In this document: positions 1-6,328 of the stretch, in pieces
Numbering within the stretch: the first letter of the stretch is position 1
Layout: the number at the start of each line of letters is the position of its first letter
Source: an uncultured Bacilli bacterium
Lineage (GTDB): Bacteria > Bacillota_I > Bacilli_A > RF39 > UBA660
Direction of reading: 5' to 3'
NCBI GenBank assembly: GCA_944358445.1
Contig: CALVRC010000009.1
Span: 1 to 47,178 of the forward strand
DNA: 47,178 nt
Notes under the pieces: model-generated
What the model saw: the letters and a program-made list of their open reading frames with translations, nothing else
Database searches by the model: none
What the model was told of the DNA's origin: nothing
Program-made: the position numbers and the translations under genes

Positions 1-4
1 GCAT

Positions 5-57
5 CACCTTCTATTTTTTGATATATCCACTATAGCACATACAAACGTTCTTGTAAA
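5..57 (-). promoter_or_regulatory. Promoter and RBS of a gene beyond the left edge, with a possible LexA-like box
   Basis: On the minus strand TTTACA (52-57) is followed after 17 bases by TATAGT (29-34), and AAGGTG (5-10) looks like a ribosome-binding site. A gene therefore starts just past the left edge and is read leftwards. Most of the spacer (38-51) reads AGAACGTTTGTATG, which resembles the Gram-positive LexA box CGAAC-N4-GTTYG with a mismatch in the first base and one in the right arm. The regulated gene is not visible, so its identity is unknown. Confidence 0.6.
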
Positions 58-96
58 TAACTTCTTGCAAACTTTTATCTTTTACAAAGCAAATTC

Positions 97-945
97 CTAA
101 TAAATAAAAATAATAATCCCTGATATATATATAATATTTTTATCATCTTTACCTTTATATTTTTTTGTATAAAAATATATAACACATAAACTAAACAAAG
201 CCGCCAAAGAATTAATAACCCCTAAATGAAATTCCGATTTAAAAGATAACATGATTAAAATAGTTATAACTGCCCCTAAAACTCCTTCTGAAAAAAGCAA
301 ACCATTTAAATATTCTATAAAAAGAAGCTTTTTTCCTTGTTTATTTTTCAAAATTTTCTTAAGAAAACCCAATAAATCATAAACCTTATCAGATTTAGGA
401 AGTTTTTTCAAATAAAAAGAAGCCAAAATTTGAATAACAGAAAATATTAATATAACTAAAGCCGCAAGCTGATAATTAGTAACAGAAATTAATGAACCTA
501 ACAAAAAAGGTACAAAAACACTAATCAAATATTTAATAACATTCATCTTAAATTCAAAAGAAGCCCTTTCAGAATTTTGAACACAATCCGCATGATATAA
601 ATTAAAAGGCAAATAGAAAAACATTGATGAAAAACCATAAGTAAAAGAAACCAAACTATAATAAGTTGTAATCTTCTCACCTAAAATCATAATCAAAAAC
701 ACACATAAAAACCTTATAAAAATACCCAATCTAAAAGTAGAAAGTGTACCTTTTCTCTCAGTAATATATCCCGCAATCATCCCAAAAATACATAGGAAAA
801 CATAATTTAATATATTAAAAAGTGAAAGTGTAGTTACATTTTCTAAAGAAACTGTTATAAAATAAGCAGCCAAAAAAGGGCCTAAAAAAACATTAATTAT
901 TCTCATACATGCATATATAATCATAACTAACTTTTCATTTTTCAT
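97..945 (-). CDS. MFS-like membrane transporter, C-terminally short (282 aa)
   Basis: Polytopic membrane protein with about eight hydrophobic segments and short charged loops; the first loop after two spans has a GYITERKG-type motif resembling the MFS cytoplasmic loop. MFS carriers usually have 12 spans and about 400 residues, so the last third is missing. The reading frame stops at 97-99 and only 39 bases separate it from the -35 of the next minus-strand gene, so no room remains for the rest. It is preceded by AGGAGG and lies 48 bases downstream of the carboxypeptidase gene, perhaps cotranscribed. Substrate unknown. It may be a decayed gene or a naturally short member; fold assignment is from hydropathy pattern only. 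Confidence 0.5.
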   Translation of the reverse strand: MKNEKLVMIIYACMRIINVFLGPFLAAYFITVSLENVTTLSLFNILNYVFLCIFGMIAGYITERKGTLSTFRLGIFIRFLCVFLIMILGEKITTYYSLVSFTYGFSSMFFYLPFNLYHADCVQNSERASFEFKMNVIKYLISVFVPFLLGSLISVTNYQLAALVILIFSVIQILASFYLKKLPKSDKVYDLLGFLKKILKNKQGKKLLFIEYLNGLLFSEGVLGAVITILIMLSFKSEFHLGVINSLAALFSLCVIYFYTKKYKGKDDKNIIYISGIIIFIY

Positions 946-993
946 ATTCTGCCTCCTAGTATAATTTTATCACAATTAAAAAAACAATATAAG

Positions 994-2163
994 TTATTCT
1001 AAACTCATATTGCCAATAATCATATCCTTTACATTTCTTGAAAACAAATCAATAAAATTTGCCTTTTCAACATCCTTAGTTACAGTAAGTTTTAAGGTTT
1101 TAACATTATTATCATTTTCTTTAATAGTAAGTGTCCCGACATTATCTCCCACTTTTAAAGGCGCTTTTAAAGAATTAATTTTAATATCATAACTAAAATT
1201 ACCACTCTGTTCACTTTTTTTCTTAACCATATTAGTATCACCTATAGGAACAACTCTCACATATTCCTCTTTACCATTTTCAACTCTATACTTTCCGAGA
1301 GAATTTTTATTTTTAAGCATATTTATAACTTTATATTGTGCGAAAGCATAATCAAGCATCTCACTTACTTCTTGATTACGTATTTTACTAGTTTCTTCTC
1401 CCATAACTACCGCAATAACTCTCATACCATCCTTCTCTGCCGTTGCTGTCATACAATATCCCGCATCCTCAGTATAACCAGTTTTTAAACCATCAACCCC
1501 ATCATAAAATCTAACTAACCTATTGGTATTAACAAGCCATATTTTCCTATCAGTATTTTCTCTTAAATAGTCTTCATAAATTTTTGTGTATTCTAAAACC
1601 TCTTTATGTTTTACAAGTTCCATCGCAATAAGCATCATATCTCTACTACTAGAATAATGATTCGCATCATCAAGTCCATGAGGATTCTTAAAATTAGTAT
1701 TAGTAAGCCCAAGCTCTTTAGCCCTTTTATTCATCATACTAACAAAATTACTTACATTTCCAGCAACAGTTTCCGCTAAAGCCACCACAGCATCATTTCC
1801 AGAAGCAATTGCAACCCCCTTAAATAAATCGCGTACACTCATCTTTTCACCAGTTTCAAGTAAAATTTGACTTCCACCCATACTAGATGCATTTTCACTA
1901 ACTTGAACAACTTGATCCCACTTAATTATTCCATTTTCAATAGCTTCTATTATTAAAAGCATGCTCATCATTTTAGTCATACTAGCTGGATGTAACTTTT
2001 CATCAGCGTTCTTTTCAAAAAGAATCTTACCAGTACTAGCCTCAACTAAAATAGCAGACTTTGCTTTTTCTGCCAATTTCAAATCATTCTCCGCACTTAC
2101 TGTAACAGAAGTAGAAGAAAATAAAATCAAAAAAATAAACATCATTATCAATAATCTTTTCAT
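994..2163 (-). CDS. D-alanyl-D-alanine carboxypeptidase, PBP5/DacF family (389 aa)
   Basis: Trims the terminal D-Ala from peptidoglycan stem pentapeptides on the outer face of the membrane. Residues 1-24 form a signal peptide ending ...TVSA. The three active-site motifs of the serine penicillin-binding fold are present and well spaced: SMTK (61-64, nucleophile Ser61), SGN (122-124) and KTG (228-230, in DGLKTGYT). Residues after about 275 match the PBP5 C-terminal beta domain, ending in an amphipathic stretch of the kind that attaches these enzymes to the membrane. Full length for the family. It lies downstream of the prepilin genes, separated by their terminator. Family certain; the exact Dac paralogue is not assigned. 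Confidence 0.93.
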   Translation of the reverse strand: MKRLLIMMFIFLILFSSTSVTVSAENDLKLAEKAKSAILVEASTGKILFEKNADEKLHPASMTKMMSMLLIIEAIENGIIKWDQVVQVSENASSMGGSQILLETGEKMSVRDLFKGVAIASGNDAVVALAETVAGNVSNFVSMMNKRAKELGLTNTNFKNPHGLDDANHYSSSRDMMLIAMELVKHKEVLEYTKIYEDYLRENTDRKIWLVNTNRLVRFYDGVDGLKTGYTEDAGYCMTATAEKDGMRVIAVVMGEETSKIRNQEVSEMLDYAFAQYKVINMLKNKNSLGKYRVENGKEEYVRVVPIGDTNMVKKKSEQSGNFSYDIKINSLKAPLKVGDNVGTLTIKENDNNVKTLKLTVTKDVEKANFIDLFSRNVKDMIIGNMSLE

Positions 2164-2213
2164 AACTAATCACCCTATTAAAAAATATGTCAAAATAACT
2201 TTTTTATGTATCA

Positions 2214-2243
2214 CAAAAAAAATTGTTCAAATTTATGAACAAC
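2214..2243 (-). terminator. Rho-independent terminator of the prepilin genes
   Basis: On the minus strand TTGTTCA and TGAACAA (arms at 2223-2229 and 2236-2242) form a hairpin followed by a run of eight T. It overlaps the last codons of the downstream prepilin gene. Confidence 0.8.
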
Positions 2244-2601
2244 TTTTTTCTTCAAATTCATAACTATATTGATTATTAGATTCTTTATAAGTTATTTTTA
2301 CTGCACCACATATTTTTTTGCTAGTTTTAGGGTCTTCCAAATCAGCACTATCTATATAACCCTCATCAGCTAATACTTGAACATCTACTGAAATAGATTC
2401 ACCATCATCATAAGGCATTTCACCAGCATTAATTGTTCCCCACTGTTCAGCCGCCTTTTCTAAAGTATCCTTTTGTGTATCTGAAAGTGAAGATTTAGAA
2501 TCATTCATAATTCCAATAACTGAGGTAGTAACTAATACTGCAATAATTCCAAGTAATACAATAACAACTAATAATTCTATCAATGTAAATCCTTTTTTCA
2601 T
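2233..2601 (-). CDS. Type IV prepilin-like protein (122 aa)
   Basis: Begins MKKGFTLIELLVVIVLLGII, a class III signal peptide: prepilin peptidase would cut between Gly4 and Phe5, leaving the conserved Glu at mature position 5 and a hydrophobic helix that packs into a pilus or pseudopilus. The C-terminal head is short and acidic, with a KIC motif and a final Cys-Ser that could form a disulfide. The longer frame would begin at a TTG overlapping the upstream gene; the ATG at 2601, with GAGGGAG upstream, is preferred. It pairs with the next gene, a paralogue in both signal and head (AAEQWG against AARQWG). No pilus ATPase or platform gene is in the window, so competence, adhesion or secretion cannot be told apart. 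Confidence 0.85.
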   Translation of the reverse strand: MKKGFTLIELLVVIVLLGIIAVLVTTSVIGIMNDSKSSLSDTQKDTLEKAAEQWGTINAGEMPYDDGESISVDVQVLADEGYIDSADLEDPKTSKKICGAVKITYKESNNQYSYEFEEKSCS

Positions 2602-2603
2602 CT

Positions 2604-2978
2604 CTAGCAATCTCCCTCATATTCATAAACAAATTGATAATCTTCATAAGTAATACAAATCTTAGTATCAGAAGGAACTTCTCCTCTATCAACCATATTT
2701 TGAACCTTCTTATCCTCTAAAAAACCAGAATCCTTTAATTCTCCAATAGTTACAAACTTTTTCTCATCATTTCCCTGATAAATTTTTCCATCTTTTTCAA
2801 TTAAATTACTTACTCCCCATTGCCTAGCAGCACTCACCACCGCATTTTTTTGCTCATTATTAAGCCTAGTCTGAGTTCTATTTAAAATACCAGTAATACT
2901 TGGCATAACAATCATCAAAATAATACCTAAAATAGCAATAACTGCTAATAACTCAATTAAAGTAAATCCTTTTTTCAT
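2604..2978 (-). CDS. Type IV prepilin-like protein (124 aa)
   Basis: Second member of a tandem prepilin pair, starting MKKGFTLIELLAVIAILGII. The prepilin peptidase site is G/F, followed by the conserved Glu and a transmembrane helix. The head contains AARQWGVSN, a GELKDSGFL stretch, KIC and a terminal Cys, all mirrored in the downstream paralogue, so the pair probably arose by duplication. The start at 2978 is chosen because GGAGG precedes it by seven bases; an in-frame extension of ten residues upstream lacks a Shine-Dalgarno and would put a non-standard segment before the signal. The stop lies two bases before the downstream ATG, implying translational coupling. Confidence 0.85.
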   Translation of the reverse strand: MKKGFTLIELLAVIAILGIILMIVMPSITGILNRTQTRLNNEQKNAVVSAARQWGVSNLIEKDGKIYQGNDEKKFVTIGELKDSGFLEDKKVQNMVDRGEVPSDTKICITYEDYQFVYEYEGDC

Positions 2979-3018
2979 AAGCGCCTCCACTACTATTAAT
3001 AATATCATAAAGCACCAT

Positions 3019-3050
3019 AAAAATAAAGGTTAAAAAATCAATTTTTAACC
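3019..3050 (-). terminator. Terminator after the secreted-protein remnant
   Basis: Minus-strand hairpin GGTTAAAAA/TTTTTAACC (arms 3042-3050 and 3028-3036, four-base loop) followed by TTTATTTTTA. It lies just downstream of the pseudogene stop at 3062, as expected for that gene's original terminator. Confidence 0.65.
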
Positions 3051-3061
3051 ACAAAAGGTTC

Positions 3062-3262
3062 TTACTCAGTCCCTTTACCAGATAAATTAATATTATTTGA
3101 TAAATTAATTACAGGAAAAACATAATTTTTCATCTCACTAGTTAAATTAGAAGTAATCTTATTACCATCCCACATTTTTAAAGAATAGTCTGAAGAAACA
3201 GATGGTGTAATAAGCCAAAAATAAGTTTGAATACTATTAAAAATATAATTTGTTGAATGACA
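3062..3262 (-). pseudogene. C-terminal remnant of a secreted protein related to the gene at 20097-21098
   Basis: The minus strand encodes an open stretch without a start codon whose last 66 residues run from CHSTNYIF through TYFWLITPS, KMWDGNK, YVFPVINLSNN to LSGKGTE and a stop. The order and spacing match the C-terminus of the secreted protein at 20097-21098 (CNSNYLL, LYYWTINAYS, AWNG, RPVVFLKSD, LSGSGTSDD). The frame is closed by a stop near 3293, right where the plus-strand HTH gene begins, so the 5' part (about 250 codons) is gone. I read this as a gene fragment cut off by a rearrangement that brought in the HTH gene. Unlike its relative, this fragment has ordinary AT-rich codons throughout. 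Confidence 0.7.
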
Positions 3263-3297
3263 TTTTTGAGAAAATCGTATAGAGGAAGTGATTATCT

Positions 3298-3567
3298 ATG
3301 AAAAAACTAGATAAAAACGACAATGACTATTATTATATAATTGCTAGAATAAATATTAAAAAATATAGAAAATTAGCAAAACTAACAACCCAACAATTAG
3401 CCGACAAGTCAGGTTTTACACATCAATTCATAAGAGATTTAGAATGTTTAAAACTAATAAAAAGACCTAAACTTGACAGTTTAGGAGCTATTGCAAACGC
3501 TTTAAATATTAATATTAAACAGTTATTTGACGATGTTAATCAAGAAACATTAGAAAAAATAAAATAG
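3298..3567 (+). CDS. Small XRE/Cro-type helix-turn-helix protein (89 aa)
   Basis: After about 17 polar residues (KKLDKNDNDYYY), residues 18-78 form an HTH_3 domain: RINIKKYRKLAKLTTQQLADKSG, recognition helix THQFIRDLECLK, then a helix ending NINIKQLF. Such domains bind operator DNA as dimers; no partner domain is present. It is preceded by GAGGAAGTGATT and followed at once by its own terminator. It is one of very few plus-strand genes and sits between the remnant of a secreted-protein gene and the convergent rpsP-khpA operon, suggesting an inserted gene. The regulated target is unknown. Confidence 0.8.
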   Translation: MKKLDKNDNDYYYIIARINIKKYRKLAKLTTQQLADKSGFTHQFIRDLECLKLIKRPKLDSLGAIANALNINIKQLFDDVNQETLEKIK

Positions 3568-3591
3568 TTGTACAAAAGTACAATTTTTTTT
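3568..3591 (+). terminator. Terminator of the HTH gene
   Basis: Perfect hairpin TTGTAC-AAAA-GTACAA (3568-3583) followed by eight T, starting directly after the HTH stop codon. Confidence 0.9.
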
Positions 3592-3627
3592 ATAACAAAA
3601 AACATAGATCTTAAAAAGAATCTATGT
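3592..3627 (-). terminator. Terminator of the rpsP-khpA operon
   Basis: Minus-strand arms ACATAGAT (3620-3627) and ATCTATGT (3602-3609) form an 8-bp hairpin followed by TTTTTTG. It overlaps the last codons of khpA and faces the convergent terminator of the HTH gene. Confidence 0.85.
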
Positions 3628-3853
3628 TAATAAATACACGTTTATCATGGTTAAGATAACTACTTGCTTGAACAATAGTTCTAATAGCATTTATAATCAT
3701 CCCTTTTTTACCGATTACTCGACCCATGTCTTCATTACTTACTAAAACTTCAACTGTGATTTTATCATCATCATCAAAAGCTTTCACTGATACCATATCT
3801 GGATTTTTGACTAAACTTTTAACCAAAAACTCTGTTAAACTACCTAACTCCAT
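3611..3853 (-). CDS. khpA: KH-domain RNA-binding protein KhpA (YlqC), 80 aa
   Basis: A single KH domain with the RNA-binding loop GRVIGKKG at residues 44-51 and the flanking VEVLVSNED and INAIRTIV elements typical of this family. KhpA forms a complex with KhpB/EloR/Jag and binds many RNAs in Gram-positives, with effects on cell elongation and division. The gene starts two bases after the rpsP stop, the same order as in Bacillus and Streptococcus. There rimM and trmD normally follow; here the operon ends at a terminator and neither is present, so the usual rpsP-ylqC-rimM-trmD-rplS order is broken. Confidence 0.95.
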   Translation of the reverse strand: MELGSLTEFLVKSLVKNPDMVSVKAFDDDDKITVEVLVSNEDMGRVIGKKGMIINAIRTIVQASSYLNHDKRVFINIDSF

Positions 3854-3855
3854 AA

Positions 3856-4137
3856 CTATTTACTTTCTTTTGAATATTTCATTTCATGGAATTTTTGATT
3901 AATTCCTTTTTTGGTAAATAAACTTTTAACTGTATCAGTAGGAATAGCACCATTTTGAAGCCATTTTAAAGCAACTTCTTCTTTTATATTAATTTCAGCT
4001 GGTTCAGCAACTGGATTATAAGTACCAACTAATTCAATATACTTACCATCTCTTTTTGTTCTAGAATCAGCAGCTACTATACGATAAAATGGTTTTCTTT
4101 TAGCTCCCATTCTTAAAAGTCTTAATTTAACAGCCAT
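3856..4137 (-). CDS. rpsP: 30S ribosomal protein bS16 (93 aa)
   Basis: Starts [26 protein letters not shown], the hallmark of bS16, and ends shortly after the family core, with [15 protein letters not shown]. bS16 binds 16S rRNA early and is needed for assembly of the small subunit. It has a good GGAGGG ribosome-binding site and a consensus-like promoter (TTGACA, 17 bases, TAAAAT). It is the first gene of a two-gene operon with khpA. Confidence 0.98.
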   Translation of the reverse strand: MAVKLRLLRMGAKRKPFYRIVAADSRTKRDGKYIELVGTYNPVAEPAEINIKEEVALKWLQNGAIPTDTVKSLFTKKGINQKFHEMKYSKESK

Positions 4138-4161
4138 AATATCCCTCCATTTCTGTTACAA

Positions 4162-4190
4162 ATTTTATCATAAAATAAAATAAGTGTCAA
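4162..4190 (-). promoter_or_regulatory. Promoter of rpsP-khpA
   Basis: Minus strand: TTGACA (4185-4190), 17-base spacer, TAAAAT (4162-4167), 25 bases before the rpsP ATG. The -35 lies inside one arm of the terminator of the upstream phosphatase genes, so the two signals share DNA. Confidence 0.88.
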
Positions 4191-4209
4191 CCTTTTTTAG
4201 TTAACACTT
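4171..4209 (-). terminator. Terminator of the phosphatase pair, overlapping the rpsP promoter
   Basis: Minus-strand arms AAGTGTTAAC (4200-4209) and GTTGACACTT (4182-4191) pair over ten positions with one G-U, followed by ATTTTATTTT. It overlaps the stop codon of the phosphatase at 4201 and the -35 of rpsP. Confidence 0.7.
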
Positions 4210-4959
4210 ATATTGTATGTGTTTATTTAATATTTTAGTTTTCACTTTTTTTAATTCCTTCTCATTATTAACCAAATCAATATATTTAGGAATATCGATT
4301 AAAAATCCTTTTGGAACATAAGCTACAGGAATAAATAAAGACTTTCCAGCATCATCACCATTTGCTTTTATAATTTCACAATTCTTTAAACCAGTTTTTA
4401 ATTCAGCTCCATTATTAAGCCAATAATAAATCCAGTGCATTGCAACACCATGAGTAAAAATTAAAATATTATCATAATCATCACTATCACAAATATTTAA
4501 AACATTCATAGCAAAACCATATACTCTATTTCTAACATCCTTTTGACTTTCTCCACCGTAGTAAGGTACACTGTCAGCCTTACCAGATTCCAAAGCTTTG
4601 AAAAAACCACCAGTTTCAGGAAAATCTCTCTTTACATCTTCTTTTGGTCTAGCATAATGAACACCAGAATCAATTTCCCTAATTCGTTCATCTATAATAA
4701 CATCTAAATCTTTATTCATATTCTCTGATGCATACTTGAATGTCTCGAGTGTTCTCCTATATGGACTAACAAAAACTAAAGATTTTCCATTAATCAAATT
4801 ATTTAAAAATATTCCAGCTTCTTCAGCTTGCCTTACACCATAATTTCTTTCTAATGGCATATCTCTATCCTCAGCAATCTCTCTAATGCCTCTTTGACAA
4901 TTATAATTTGCATTGTTTGCTGGTGTAAAACCATGTCTAATTAAATAAATATTCGCCAT
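4201..4959 (-). CDS. Histidine phosphatase superfamily protein (252 aa)
   Basis: Branch-1 histidine phosphatase (phosphoglycerate mutase-like). It begins MANIYLIRHGFTPANNANYN, with the phospho-accepting His in LIRHG, a supporting Arg in SPYRRTLETF, an acidic ERIREIDSG segment, and the second active-site His in IFTHGVAMH. Members dephosphorylate sugars, nucleotides or metabolites; the substrate cannot be read from sequence. The start at 4959 is chosen over an in-frame TTG two codons upstream because GGAGG lies six bases before the ATG. It follows a paralogue by 20 bases; both share the rare FTPANNA and VPKGF segments, which suggests duplication. Confidence 0.85.
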   Translation of the reverse strand: MANIYLIRHGFTPANNANYNCQRGIREIAEDRDMPLERNYGVRQAEEAGIFLNNLINGKSLVFVSPYRRTLETFKYASENMNKDLDVIIDERIREIDSGVHYARPKEDVKRDFPETGGFFKALESGKADSVPYYGGESQKDVRNRVYGFAMNVLNICDSDDYDNILIFTHGVAMHWIYYWLNNGAELKTGLKNCEIIKANGDDAGKSLFIPVAYVPKGFLIDIPKYIDLVNNEKELKKVKTKILNKHIQYKC

Positions 4960-4979
4960 AATCAACCTCCAAAATTTTT

Positions 4980-5681
4980 CTATTTATTCAACATTTTTAT
5001 TTTATCTTTTTTATCATTAATATATTCATTAATATCAACCATAAAACCTTTAGGAACAAAACTTACTGGAATAAACAAAGTCTTCTTATCCATAACAGAA
5101 TACACCTCACAATTCTTCATATCATGATCTATCCCTTCACCTGTAAGATGATAATTTAAATAATGATTAACGGTTCCATGACCAAACACTAATATATAAT
5201 CATATTCCGAAGTTGACGCTATTTTTTTTATTTCAAAAGCTATATTTTTAACTCTTTCTTTAACTTGATTCCTACTCTCGCCACCAGTATATACTGCATT
5301 ATAAAAATCCTTTTCAGCATCATCAAAATATTTCTTACTTTCTGGATACATTTTTTTAACCTCATCTATTGTATGAGCATAATGAACACCAGAATTAAAC
5401 TCTTTTAATTCTGAAGAAACCCTAATCTCATAATCACCATGCATTTCAGATAAAGCATATTTTAAAGTTTCTTGAACTCTAAAATAAGGGCTAGCAATAA
5501 TTAAAATTTTACCTTCTAAACTATTTAAAAACTCACCTAATTCTAAAGCCTGCTTTACACCATAATCCTTTTCAATTGGCATATCTTTATCTAAAGCAAT
5601 CTGCCATAAACCTTCCTGATTATTATAACTAGCATTATTTGCTGGTGTAAAAGCATGCCTAATTAAATAAACATTTGTCAT
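4980..5681 (-). CDS. Histidine phosphatase superfamily protein, RHA variant (233 aa)
   Basis: Paralogue of the downstream gene: MTNVYLIRHAFTPANNASYN at the N-terminus, Arg in SPYFRVQETL, KEFNSGVHYAHT in the middle, and VFGHGTVNHYL with the second His. The motif following the catalytic His is RHA rather than RHG; the His itself is kept, so activity is plausible but the site is altered. ATG at 5681 follows GGGTGG; a TTG two codons earlier is too close to it. A TATAAT (5701-5706) lies in the tail of the cotE terminator and probably serves this gene pair, though no clear -35 is visible. Confidence 0.8.
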   Translation of the reverse strand: MTNVYLIRHAFTPANNASYNNQEGLWQIALDKDMPIEKDYGVKQALELGEFLNSLEGKILIIASPYFRVQETLKYALSEMHGDYEIRVSSELKEFNSGVHYAHTIDEVKKMYPESKKYFDDAEKDFYNAVYTGGESRNQVKERVKNIAFEIKKIASTSEYDYILVFGHGTVNHYLNYHLTGEGIDHDMKNCEVYSVMDKKTLFIPVSFVPKGFMVDINEYINDKKDKIKMLNK

Positions 5682-5708
5682 AATCAACCACCCTAAAAAT
5701 ATTATATC

Positions 5709-5732
5709 AAAAAAGTGCGAAATATGCGCACT
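5709..5732 (-). terminator. Terminator of cotE
   Basis: Minus-strand hairpin AGTGCG/CGCACT (5727-5732 and 5714-5719) followed by TTTTTT; it overlaps the cotE stop codon. Confidence 0.8.
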
Positions 5733-6267
5733 ATTCTAAATAATCTTCAGATACTTTTTCATCAATTTCCTTTAAAGTATCCTCATCTACATCATCAACT
5801 ATCTCATCCCAAGGCTCTTCATCATCCTCAACTGCAATCTTAACCTTAGTCTCTCCAACAATCTCTACACCAAGTTCCTTTTCAATATTAAATGATATTG
5901 TATTGTCATCTTGAATATTTACACCAGAACATGTTGGCTGCTTTAAAGACCTAACAATAATATCAGTATTACCAGATAAATCGGCATTTTCTCTAAGTCT
6001 TACATTAAATAAATCATTATATTCAATTTTTTTATTAATGACTCCTGTTTTACTATCATTCTCATAAGAATACCAAATATTTATATCAAATGACCCATCA
6101 ACACCAACTTTATCCCCAGATTTATAACCTTTAAAAATATGATTAATTACCCAACATCCTAATACAGTAGTCGGTTTATTATCCACCTTAACCTCATAAC
6201 TATTTTTAAAATGTTTCTTTCCCTTACCTATAATTGCCTTGGTTACTATTTCTTTATATGATGCCAC
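5731..6267 (-). CDS. cotE: CotE-like outer spore coat morphogenetic protein (178 aa)
   Basis: Matches the CotE family along its whole length: ASYKEIVTKAIIGKGKKHF at the N-terminus, then TTVLGCWVINH, a DGSFDINIWYSYENDSKTGV block, SLKQPTCSGV, GVEIVGETKVKI and a strongly acidic tail. In Bacillus, CotE organises the outer coat around the forespore. The reading frame extends 16 codons upstream, but GTG at 6267 is preceded by AGGGGTG seven bases away and matches the family start, so that is used. In Bacillus cotE lies close to miaB (ymcB); here miaB is about 3 kb upstream on the same strand, a partly conserved neighbourhood. It implies that this lineage sporulates or recently did. Confidence 0.88.
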   Translation of the reverse strand: MASYKEIVTKAIIGKGKKHFKNSYEVKVDNKPTTVLGCWVINHIFKGYKSGDKVGVDGSFDINIWYSYENDSKTGVINKKIEYNDLFNVRLRENADLSGNTDIIVRSLKQPTCSGVNIQDDNTISFNIEKELGVEIVGETKVKIAVEDDEEPWDEIVDDVDEDTLKEIDEKVSEDYLE

Positions 6268-6328
6268 TTTATCACCCCTCACTTTAAGATATGCATTAAA
6301 ACCTAAAAAGTACACAAAAAAAGAAGAT

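Noticed and set aside
1961-2263. Plus-strand open frame opposite the carboxypeptidase and similar antisense frames elsewhere
   Set aside because: They overlap clearly coding minus-strand genes, lack ribosome-binding sites and show no domain pattern.
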